Origin: an uncultured Clostridia bacterium
Lineage (GTDB): Bacteria > Bacillota > Clostridia > Christensenellales > Borkfalkiaceae
Length of the DNA: 50,285 bases
Assembly (NCBI GenBank): GCA_959605945.1
Contig: CAUHGY010000006.1
Coordinates: 1-50,285, forward strand
Direction: 5' to 3'
Below the pieces are notes generated by a model. It did not search any database and was not told where the DNA came from. It was given only the letters and a program-made list of their open reading frames with translations. A program made the translations under genes and the position numbers. Positions 7,650-15,120 of the stretch are shown in pieces; the first letter of the stretch is position 1, and each line of letters opens with the position of its first letter.

Positions 7650-10130
7650 ATGTATTTGAAAAGAAAACTGATGAACGCCGCGTCGATATGCGCTTATATT
7701 TTCACCGCCGTCTGGATGATCATGGCGGCGTGCGCGTTCGCGCTGTCCGATAAAATTTACTGGCTGTTTTTAATTCTGGGGCTCATAAGTCTTTACGACG
7801 GCTTTATGGTCACCACCCTGCGCGAGAGAATGGATTCCGTCACTCTCTCCAAAAAAGATCAGACGATTTTTTTGGTATGTTGGATCTTGAGCATTGTTTC
7901 CATTCCGTCGTTTGTTCTCAACGGCATAGCGTTTTTCAGAAACACCGAGGACGAACTTGTGGTGATCCGCAAAGACGTGACTGGGGATGAGAAAATCGCA
8001 AAACATCGGCCGTTTTACAAAACGAAAAATTTCATCGCCATGTGCGTGGCGTTCTGTCTGATCTTCGCTTTCGGATTTGCAGGCATGTGCTTTGAAACGT
8101 CAGGATTTAAGGTGAATGTTTCGGATTTTACTCTCACCAAAGAGATGACGGAAAAATATAACGAAGGCAAAATCAACGGCGAAGAGTTTGTGATGGAAAA
8201 CGCCACTTCTTATTCTGTCACCATGTACGTTCCCGACACCGCCACCGAAGATACCCCCGCCGCCACCATATTCGTGGTTCCCGGTTTTACGCGCACTAAA
8301 GCGACCATGGCGCAGTATTGCATGGAACTGTCGCGCCGCGGCGCGGTGGTGTTCTCGCTCGATCCGGGCGGTCAGGGAGGCACGACGGAAACGTCCACGG
8401 CGGGCGCGAACGGGTGCGAATATCTTGCGCAATACGTTTATAACAATGAGGAAGATTTTAAATTCTGCGATAGAAATCGCTTCGGCGCGACGGGGCATTC
8501 CGCCGGCGGCGGCAATGTCTGCACGCTGGCTGCCGACTTTTCGGGCGAGACTTACGAAGAAAGCGTTATCAAAGCGGTGTATATTTCTGGCTACATAAAA
8601 GTCTCTTCTGCGAATAAATATAAGAACCTGCGCTGCAACGCCGCTCTTTCTTACGCTTATTACGACGAAGGCGCTTTCCGCTATCAGGAAGATACTTCGG
8701 CTTTCGAAGTTATCGCGCTGCGCTTTATCAACGAAGTTAACGGAGAAAACAACGGTTTTGATCAACTGGCTGTCGATTACGGCTACGGCAGTATGGACGA
8801 CGGCACATACAGGGTAGTGCACAGAGAGAAAATAAATCACTGCTTTGAAATGTACGACAAGACCAGTATTGCCAACACCATCGATTTCTTCGACGCCGCC
8901 CTCGGCATGGATTCGGGAATAAGCGGCTATAATCAGATTTGGTTCGGCAAGGAATTTTTTAACGGTACGGCGCTGGCAGCGGCATTCACTTTCATAATCG
9001 CTCTCTGCGGCGTGCTGATGAGAACGCCCTTCTTCGGCACCGTCAACACCGGAAAAACCGCCGGTGCGGCCGTGCCGCAAGGGGAGAACGTATCGGAAAA
9101 TGATAAATCTGCGGCAAGCGGAGAAAAAACCGACGCCGCGTCCGACGGGGCGGGCACGCCAGACGTAAAGTGCGAGTTGACCGCCGCCGTTCCTAAAATA
9201 TCAACCGGGGGAGGAGCCGCCGTCATTGACGGAGCAAGCCCGGCAAGACCCAAATCTTTCGCGCACAGAGCGGAATTCTGGACGACGATGATTCTTACGG
9301 CTATAATCGCCTGTCTCGACTATATTCCGCTTGCCAATCTTTCGATAGAAATATTCCCCACGGGTAACTCGTCAAGCGTTTTCACTTACGTTTTCCCCGC
9401 GCGTATGGTAAACGCCATTCTGCTTTGGGCGGTCATCAACGGCGCAATAGGCTTGGTGCTTTATTTCGGCGTCATGCTGTGCGAAAATCTTTACAAACTC
9501 ATCAGTTCCAAAGTAAACGGGACAACGCCTTGCTACGACTGGGGCAAGATAGAGCCGCTTAAAGTGCACGGCGGCACGTGGTATAAAGTAATATTCAACC
9601 TTCTGAAAATATTTCTGCTGGTGGCTATACTCTTTGCGTCGTTTTTCGCTCTGGTGCATGTGAGCTATCTGCTTTTCCATCAGGATTTCAGATTCATGCT
9701 CGTATCGGCGGCTCCGCTCAATGCGAGAATGTATGTCACATCGCTTGAATATATACCCATAATTTTTATTTTCTATCTCTCCAACGCCGTGCGCGTCAAC
9801 GGCAGTATAGCGCGTGAAGGGTGGAAAGAGTGGAAAGTGGTTTTGGTTTCCGCGCTGGCCAACAGCGTAGGGCTTGCCTTCATTCTGCTCATCAACTACG
9901 TGTGCTATTTCACAACGGGTTCGCCTTACTACGGATATTGGGGCAACGGCACCGAAGTGTGGCTGTATGTCAACATGGTATTCCCGCTGGTGGTAATGAT
10001 GTTTCTGCTTCCCATATTCAACAGGATTTTTTACAGAATGACGGGCAGTGTCTGGACGGGAGCTGTCGTGTGTTGTGCGATATTTATCATCATGACCGTT
10101 TCGGCATCGGTTTCCTACATTCCCATGTAG
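7650..10130 (+). CDS. Polytopic membrane protein with embedded alpha/beta-hydrolase domain
   Basis: The product has 826 residues; the ribosome site TAGGAGG overlaps the stop of the upstream lipoprotein gene. Four hydrophobic segments lie within residues 1-150. Residues about 180-430 form an alpha/beta-hydrolase domain: IFVVPGFTR for the oxyanion strand, DPGGQGGT, a nucleophile elbow GHSAGG with Ser284, and a likely catalytic His397 (KINHCFEM). Residues about 470-530 are a low-complexity Ala/Gly/Ser/Asp linker, and the rest has about seven more membrane segments. The enzyme is therefore built into a membrane protein of about eleven helices. The reaction cannot be told: esterase, acyltransferase or peptidase are all possible. 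Joint expression with a lipoprotein suggests work at the cell surface. Confidence 0.75.
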   Translation: MYLKRKLMNAASICAYIFTAVWMIMAACAFALSDKIYWLFLILGLISLYDGFMVTTLRERMDSVTLSKKDQTIFLVCWILSIVSIPSFVLNGIAFFRNTEDELVVIRKDVTGDEKIAKHRPFYKTKNFIAMCVAFCLIFAFGFAGMCFETSGFKVNVSDFTLTKEMTEKYNEGKINGEEFVMENATSYSVTMYVPDTATEDTPAATIFVVPGFTRTKATMAQYCMELSRRGAVVFSLDPGGQGGTTETSTAGANGCEYLAQYVYNNEEDFKFCDRNRFGATGHSAGGGNVCTLAADFSGETYEESVIKAVYISGYIKVSSANKYKNLRCNAALSYAYYDEGAFRYQEDTSAFEVIALRFINEVNGENNGFDQLAVDYGYGSMDDGTYRVVHREKINHCFEMYDKTSIANTIDFFDAALGMDSGISGYNQIWFGKEFFNGTALAAAFTFIIALCGVLMRTPFFGTVNTGKTAGAAVPQGENVSENDKSAASGEKTDAASDGAGTPDVKCELTAAVPKISTGGGAAVIDGASPARPKSFAHRAEFWTTMILTAIIACLDYIPLANLSIEIFPTGNSSSVFTYVFPARMVNAILLWAVINGAIGLVLYFGVMLCENLYKLISSKVNGTTPCYDWGKIEPLKVHGGTWYKVIFNLLKIFLLVAILFASFFALVHVSYLLFHQDFRFMLVSAAPLNARMYVTSLEYIPIIFIFYLSNAVRVNGSIAREGWKEWKVVLVSALANSVGLAFILLINYVCYFTTGSPYYGYWGNGTEVWLYVNMVFPLVVMMFLLPIFNRIFYRMTGSVWTGAVVCCAIFIIMTVSASVSYIPM

Positions 10131-10297
10131 AATCTTTTCGGCATTTTGACGTCGACCAAAACGTTTAAATGCAGTGCATTGCGGTAAATTCAGGCAAAAT
10201 AACCCCGAAAGGCCATGCGCTGCAGATGAAATTTATTGAATTTCGGGAAGAATATTAAAAGTAAAATCCCGATAAATGCAAACGCATAATTAAATGC

Positions 10298-10330
10298 GCC
10301 GCTGCCCGCCTTTTTAAGGCGGGCAGCGGC
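10298..10330. terminator. Bidirectional terminator between convergent genes
   Basis: A 15-bp perfect stem (10298-10312 / 10316-10330, core GCCGCTGCCCGCC) with a 3-nt loop lies between a plus-strand stop at 10130 and a minus-strand stop at 10388. Confidence 0.7.
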
Positions 10331-10387
10331 GGCTTAACAAGCGTATTTTATAAAAAGATTTTTATAAATTATTATTTATTTGATCGG

Positions 10388-11248
10388 TTATTCTTTGACG
10401 AGATTTGAAAGCACCACGTTGTCCGTACCTGACGATGCGTTCCAAAGCGTGCCTATTCCGTCCATCTGAGTGTTACCTTCATTGAGATGAATTTCAAAAG
10501 CGAATTTCTCTTCGCCGTTTACGACCAGTTTGGAGCTTAGTTTTTGAGCGTCGTCGGCTTCGGATGCGTCGTATTTGAGTTTATAACCGAAAGTTATTAT
10601 CCCGTCGTCGTCTGTAACGGTTATTTTTTTGTCGCTGCCGGTCACGGCGGTGCGGTCGTTTTCATTGAAATGAACGCCCGTCAACGGCGCTATAACATAG
10701 CCGTCGGCAGTTTTGACTACTCCGAAAATGCATTCGGTCACGTATGCGCGCGGCGGGTCCTGATCGGGAAGGCTTTTGACGAAGTTCATGGAAAACAGCG
10801 TGAAATCATCGTTTTCGCAGGCGGTGAAATCGAGGGTGAATTTGACGGTAAATTCTTTGTCGCCGAATTCAAAAACGCCGTCTTCGTCACCGTTGGCGAT
10901 GGCAAGATTTACGGAAGCGCCGGTTCTGTTGCTGTCGCTTCCCGAGTAGGAAACGGTGCCGAGTTTAACGCCGTTTTCGGTCGCCGTAAGATTTTCGTTA
11001 TAAGTGCTGAAAGCGTCTTTGACGGCGCTCGTCTTGCCGGTTGCGGGGATAACGCGTGTTTCTTCCGCGGGATCTTCGTCGGTGCAGTCGGTGCATTCGC
11101 GGTATTCCAGCCCGTCGTTAAAGAGCGTGGCGGCGGTGCGAACTTTCCATTCGCCGTAAGTGTGCTCGTGATTGCCGCCGCAGGCAGCAGCGCCCGTCAC
11201 CATGCATACGGCAAGCATAAACACGGTGAGTTTGGTTAAAAGTTTCAT
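10388..11248 (-). CDS. Lipoprotein with degenerate zinc-ribbon-like motif
   Basis: The product has 286 residues. I place the start at 11248 because AGGAG sits 7 nt upstream and the product then begins with a clean signal peptide and lipobox (TGAAAC, Cys23); a longer frame upstream is basic and lacks a site. Residues about 25-75 carry HEHTYGEWKV, ECTDC and IPATGK, a pattern common in Clostridia surface proteins where paired CxxC motifs bind a metal; here only one Cys pair is left. The rest looks like a single beta-sandwich domain (DGVFEFGDKEFTVKFTLDF.., KLVVNGEEKFAFEIHL). No enzyme motif is visible; a glycan- or peptide-binding surface lipoprotein is the most I can say. Confidence 0.75.
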   Translation of the reverse strand: MKLLTKLTVFMLAVCMVTGAAACGGNHEHTYGEWKVRTAATLFNDGLEYRECTDCTDEDPAEETRVIPATGKTSAVKDAFSTYNENLTATENGVKLGTVSYSGSDSNRTGASVNLAIANGDEDGVFEFGDKEFTVKFTLDFTACENDDFTLFSMNFVKSLPDQDPPRAYVTECIFGVVKTADGYVIAPLTGVHFNENDRTAVTGSDKKITVTDDDGIITFGYKLKYDASEADDAQKLSSKLVVNGEEKFAFEIHLNEGNTQMDGIGTLWNASSGTDNVVLSNLVKE

Positions 11249-11314
11249 TTTTGATCTCCTTTTTTTATTTTTTCTTTTTAATATTTTGCCGCGTTTTTCG
11301 GCATGCCTATAGAT

Positions 11315-11341
11315 ATTATATTTTCTTCCGAATTTTTTCAA
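11315..11341 (-). promoter_or_regulatory. Possible promoter of the lipoprotein gene
   Basis: On the minus strand TTGAAA (11336-11341) and TATAAT (11315-11320) are separated by 15 bp, shorter than ideal. Confidence 0.35.
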
Positions 11342-11602
11342 CAGAAATTATATGAGAAGGAAAATTTTGTAAAAAATTTTTACTGTCCGGAGTTATATTC
11401 TGCGGTGCGCTTTCACGGAGGTTAATTATGTTTTTGCCAAAAAATAAAAAAATAACACAATATTTTTTGATTTTTATAAAAATTTTCCCGAAAATGTTTT
11501 CCCGTTACCGTCGTTACGGATGGCGGCGTTTTTATTTATGCCGCGGGACGGCGGACATTTTTTGCCGTCAGACGGAAAATTTACGTTAAATTCCGTAAGA
11601 GC

Positions 11603-11631
11603 TTGAAAAGGAGAACGTTTTTATGTATAAT
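11603..11631 (+). promoter_or_regulatory. Promoter of the SIMPL-domain gene
   Basis: TTGAAA (11603-11608), 17-bp spacer, TATAAT (11626-11631); the leader would be about 80 nt. Confidence 0.55.
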
Positions 11632-11719
11632 TAAATAACAGCGTAGAAACAAAAACCGAAAACTTTTAGTAAAAAGTTGTTTTTTAAGATTTGCGCGAAA
11701 CAGAAATAAAGGAGATATC

Positions 11720-12361
11720 ATGGAAAGAAATATAACCGTAACGGGGATAGGCAAAGCGTCGGCAAAACCTGATTATGTCGAAATTTCTTTGACGCTGCAA
11801 AATACCGATAAAAACTACGAAAGGGCAACCGCCTGCGCCGCTGAGCAGACGGAAGAGCTTTCTTCTGCCGCAACGTCTTCGGGATTTTGTAAAGAGGATC
11901 TGAAAACGCTTTCTTTCAACGTCCGCGCCGATTACGAGGACGTAAGAGAACAAACGGGGTATCGCAGCGTGTTCAAGGGATATACCTGCGTGCATTCTCT
12001 AAAAATAGGGTTCGGTTTTGATGCCGTCAGGCTTTCCGAATTTTTATCGGCGCTGTCGCAATGCGGGTGCGAACCGAAAATATCGGTCGCGTTTACGCTT
12101 AAAGAACCGGAAAAGTTAAAGTCTGTTCTGCTTGAAAGAGCCTGTAAAGACGCTTTGGATAAGGCCGAAATAATTGCCGGCGCATCGGGTGTGACGCTTG
12201 GAAAAATTTTATCGATAGACTGCGGGGAACAGCGCTTTAATGCCGTGTCTCCGGCAAGATATACGGCGTTGCAGGCGCGCGGCAAAGCCGCCGCAATGGA
12301 TTTTACGCCCGACGACGCCGAGTCTGTTGCCACTGCCGTCATCAGTTGGGAAATATTTTAA
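11720..12361 (+). CDS. SIMPL (DUF541) domain protein
   Basis: The product has 213 residues and starts after AAAGGAG. The whole protein matches the SIMPL pattern: ITVTGIGKASAKPDYVEISL at the start, a D-x-x-Y-x-x-A repeat of the amphipathic helix, LKTLSFNVRADYED, a G-Y-x-x-x-H-x-L-x-I strand, and A-L-D-K-A-E-x-I-A-G-A-S-G-V-x-L-G-K near residues 140-165. There is no signal peptide, unlike many family members. The family (E. coli YggE, mammalian SIMPL) has been linked to oxidative stress and signalling but has no assigned chemistry. It has its own promoter and appears monocistronic. Confidence 0.85.
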   Translation: MERNITVTGIGKASAKPDYVEISLTLQNTDKNYERATACAAEQTEELSSAATSSGFCKEDLKTLSFNVRADYEDVREQTGYRSVFKGYTCVHSLKIGFGFDAVRLSEFLSALSQCGCEPKISVAFTLKEPEKLKSVLLERACKDALDKAEIIAGASGVTLGKILSIDCGEQRFNAVSPARYTALQARGKAAAMDFTPDDAESVATAVISWEIF

Positions 12362-12752
12362 TAAAGCGGCAGGAAGTTTTGCGGCTGACTGCTTAATTTT
12401 CGCCGCTGAAGGGATCAAGCGATGTTGCAATAGGCAAGCGCCGCCGTCTTTATTGCGGTTCTTTTTTGAAACGTGCTTGCTCTGTACACGGATACGGAAA
12501 ATTATACAAACGATTTTATTTTGCCCGTACGCAAAAAGAGAGAAGAAATATTATTTATAAAATTGTCGCGTAGCATACAGAACAACGTTTTGGTATATAA
12601 AACTGATTGACGGAAAATTTTTAAAAGACGCAAAATTACGGCATTTTGATAAATCCGGACTCAAAGTCGCGCGGAACGGGCGATCGCCGCTGACCTACTT
12701 GTGCTCCGCCCTTATTCTCCGTGCGGCAAGCCCTGAATTTTATCGCGATTTT
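12362..12752. other. 391-nt noncoding stretch at the composition boundary
   Basis: No supported gene. Composition is still mixed up to about 12,750 and turns strongly AT-rich after it; this is the left edge of the AT-rich region. Confidence 0.5.
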
Positions 12753-13078
12753 TTATGCGGTCTTGATTTGTAATTGACAATATTTTTCGACGCTTTGAAA
12801 ATAAAAACGGTAAAATAAGAAAAAACCTAAAACTTCTTTCACTTGACAGTGGTTCGTTTCAGGTTTCGAGTGGTGGGCAAGTGGTGATTGCATTCTAACA
12901 GAAACCTTGTCTTTAATAACGATATTTATATCGTTATTGTCTAGTAAATCAATGGTTTTACCACCTTTAATATTCAGTGTTACAAGCGTATAATCATCTC
13001 TTACAAACACTTGAACAACTAAGTTGTCTATAATTTTTCCTGATAACTTTTGTCATAGAACGCAAAAAACGCTATAAT
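12753..13078 (-). pseudogene. C-terminal remnant of a large serine recombinase, frameshifted
   Basis: On the minus strand one frame reads IIAFFAFYDKSYQEKL to a stop, and the next frame continues IIDNLVVQVFVRDDYTLVTL and then SPLAHH. The same order occurs at the C-terminus of the recombinase at 47264-48565 (SDKAYQKLLIDNLVYKVFVY ... SPLVHQ), which identifies the fragment and shows a one-base frameshift near 13047. The catalytic, recombinase and zinc-ribbon domains are absent, so it is inactive. It sits exactly where AT-rich DNA begins. Confidence 0.65.
12818..12866 (-). terminator. Terminator overlapping the recombinase remnant
   Basis: On the minus strand AAACCTGAAAC (12856-12866) pairs with GTTTTAGGTTT, allowing one G-U pair, around a loop that holds an inner CACT/AGTG hairpin; a T-run follows. 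Confidence 0.45.
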
Positions 13079-13721
13079 TCAAAACAGGAAGTAAAGTTTA
13101 TTGCGATGCACTTTTTTCTGATTTTTTGCATAGTATATTGTCTAAATTTCTTTTACTTTGATCGTTTTAATCTATTACAAATAGCTTACAATCATTTTTT
13201 TGTAATTCATTACAAGCTTTTTATTTTTCGTTTGGTATTTTTTCTCATCAACCACGGAATAAAAACACAATCCTTTTTTGTCTTTATGACGACTCTGCTC
13301 GTTTTTGCTGCTGTTTCAGAAATAAATTTTCGTTGACATAAGCTATATTTTTATAAGAAAATAAATGTATTCCACAATCTTTTGAAAGTTTTAACAACTC
13401 ATTTTTTTATAAAATATTTTATATTTAAGCATGTTGCAGTTTTTAAACGGTCAAAAAAGAAAAAGGGAACTTGGACGTAAAAAATCCAAGTTCTTTTTCT
13501 ATGCTCTAAAATAGAAATGGGTTTCCCATATGCATTAAATCAAAAGTGTTAGTCGTGGCACTTTTTCAAAACAGTAAAGCAAAAAATGTAATGATGTATT
13601 TATAAAATTATTTAGGATGGCTATAATGTTTTTAATACCAATTTTTTACATTTGTATAGAAACAACACATAAAAACAAATAAAAATATAAAAAAAGTATA
13701 AAAACGCCTATAAAAAAGATA
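13079..13721. other. AT-rich noncoding stretch upstream of the sugar operon
   Basis: The only open frame (76 codons at 13106) is all Phe/Leu/Ile from AT-rich DNA, has no ribosome site and is not credible. One clear hairpin is listed separately. Confidence 0.5.
13459..13500. terminator. Hairpin with flanking A/T tracts
   Basis: GAACTTGGA (13467-13475) pairs with TCCAAGTTC (13485-13493), flanked by AAAAAG and CTTTTTC, so it could stop transcription in either direction and insulate the sugar operon promoter. Confidence 0.55.
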
Positions 13722-13750
13722 TTGACTAGGAAAATATCACATGTTAGAAT
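13722..13750 (+). promoter_or_regulatory. Promoter of the carbohydrate operon
   Basis: TTGACT (13722-13727), 17-bp spacer, TAGAAT (13745-13750) with an extended -10 TG at 13742-13743. The leader is about 125 nt and contains a 25-codon frame (ATG at 13773) without a convincing ribosome site. Confidence 0.6.
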
Positions 13751-13880
13751 TAAATAAAATAGAGACTTGATTATGAAAACACTAAAAAATAGGTATTTGG
13801 CAATAGAAGTAGAATTTGTATCTATTTTGTATAAAGAAGTAGTAACGTAATACTTATAAAAGAAAGGAAGGAATTAAAAA

Positions 13881-15113
13881 ATGACAAAGAAAAGATTGTC
13901 CAGTTTTATATGTATATTGTTGTGTTTCTGTCTAATGATGAATGGCTGTTCTTTTTCAGGTGATGAAAATGGAAATGATCCGAATCAAGAGGTGAACAAT
14001 CCTATTGATGAGGAGAAAGAACCTGAAAAAATTATGGATTACACAAAATATGTAAATGAAGTATATGCAAAACCTTTTTGGGAAGGAACAATAGTTTATA
14101 ATGAAACAGTTTGTTTTATGCAATATACAGATGAGAATAAAAATAAAATATTTGAAACAGCAACGCTTGCTTTCCCTATAGAAGAAATTATTGCGGTTAT
14201 GGATTATAGATTAACAAAAACATATGAACAAGGTAAAGATTACGTTGTTGAAAACGGTCGTTTAAAATTAACAGAACAAACATCTATTCCATATTTTACA
14301 AAAGAGCAACTTTATCCTACTACGGGTGATGAAAATTATGCTTGTAATTCAGATAACGGAAATTATTTTTTAAAAAGCGAAGGAACAACTTTTCCGAACA
14401 AACAAATAGTTGTTACTTATAGACATACGGAAAAATGGACTGGTTATAAACCAGAAAAACAAAGTGAAAAATTCTCAAAAACTTTGGATAAATTAAATAA
14501 AAAAGAAGACTTGAATATTATTTTTTATGGCGATAGTATTTTTACGGGGTGTAATTCAAGTTCTAAAATAAATATAGCACCACAAGCAGAAATATTCCCT
14601 GAAATGATAACAACATATCTTTCAAATAAATTCGGATATGAGGTTGATGGAGAGACAAGGATTGTAAATACAAATACATCTAAGGGAGGGACGGGTTATG
14701 TTTGGGCAAATTCAAATGTTCAAGATAGCGTAATAAATAAAAATCCCGATTTGGTATTTATAGGTTTTGGAATGAATGATAGATGCACCGTTGACAAATA
14801 CAAAACGGGAATGACAACTCTTGTAAATATTATATTAGAGGCTTTGCCTAATGTAGAAATTATGCTTGTATCAACAACGTTGCCTAATCCAGAGTCTACA
14901 AAGTATTTTTGTCATCAAGAAGAGTTTGAGGATGTTTTGTTGGATATAGCAAAAAATAAAAGTAATGTGGCGGTCGTTCAAATGACATCAATGCACAAGT
15001 CTTTATTAGAAAAAAAATGTTTTAGAGATATGACAGGAAGTGGTTTGAACCATCCCAATGATTTTTTAGCGAGAATTTACGCGCAAACAATATTAAAGAC
15101 ACTATTAGGATAG
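13881..15113 (+). CDS. SGNH/GDSL-family hydrolase lipoprotein
   Basis: The product has 410 residues; the signal peptide ends at a lipobox (MMNGC, Cys23), so it is anchored outside the membrane. Residues about 50-190 are an N-terminal beta domain. The hydrolase domain follows: FYGDSIF with nucleophile Ser219, a conserved Gly-rich turn (SKGGTGYVW), FIGFGMNDR with Asn299, and a C-terminal LNHPND with His391. These are blocks I, III and V of SGNH hydrolases. In a glycan locus the likely job is removal of acetyl or other acyl esters before cleavage by the downstream rhamnosidase; this is inferred from context. It is the first gene of the operon, 7 nt upstream of the GH78 gene. Confidence 0.8.
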   Translation: MTKKRLSSFICILLCFCLMMNGCSFSGDENGNDPNQEVNNPIDEEKEPEKIMDYTKYVNEVYAKPFWEGTIVYNETVCFMQYTDENKNKIFETATLAFPIEEIIAVMDYRLTKTYEQGKDYVVENGRLKLTEQTSIPYFTKEQLYPTTGDENYACNSDNGNYFLKSEGTTFPNKQIVVTYRHTEKWTGYKPEKQSEKFSKTLDKLNKKEDLNIIFYGDSIFTGCNSSSKINIAPQAEIFPEMITTYLSNKFGYEVDGETRIVNTNTSKGGTGYVWANSNVQDSVINKNPDLVFIGFGMNDRCTVDKYKTGMTTLVNIILEALPNVEIMLVSTTLPNPESTKYFCHQEEFEDVLLDIAKNKSNVAVVQMTSMHKSLLEKKCFRDMTGSGLNHPNDFLARIYAQTILKTLLG

Positions 15114-15120
15114 AAATTAT

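Larger units (their letters stand above)
11249..11719. other. 471-nt divergent intergenic region
   Basis: It holds promoters for the genes on each side. A 7-bp hairpin (11661-11667 / 11672-11678) followed by six T residues lies in the leader of the SIMPL gene and may act as a weak attenuator. Otherwise I see nothing. Confidence 0.4.

Noticed and set aside
8100..9080. 326-codon minus-strand frame
   Set aside because: Shadow of the hydrolase membrane-protein gene, no domain pattern and no start signals.
10544..11239. 231-codon plus-strand frame
   Set aside because: Antisense to the lipoprotein gene, which has signal peptide, lipobox and ribosome site; the plus frame has none.
13106..13336. 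76-codon plus-strand frame in AT-rich DNA
   Set aside because: Composition-driven Phe/Leu/Ile string, no ribosome site, no membrane-protein logic.
13773..13850. 25-codon leader peptide in front of the sugar operon
   Set aside because: No convincing ribosome site, no run of regulatory codons and no terminator/antiterminator pair after it.
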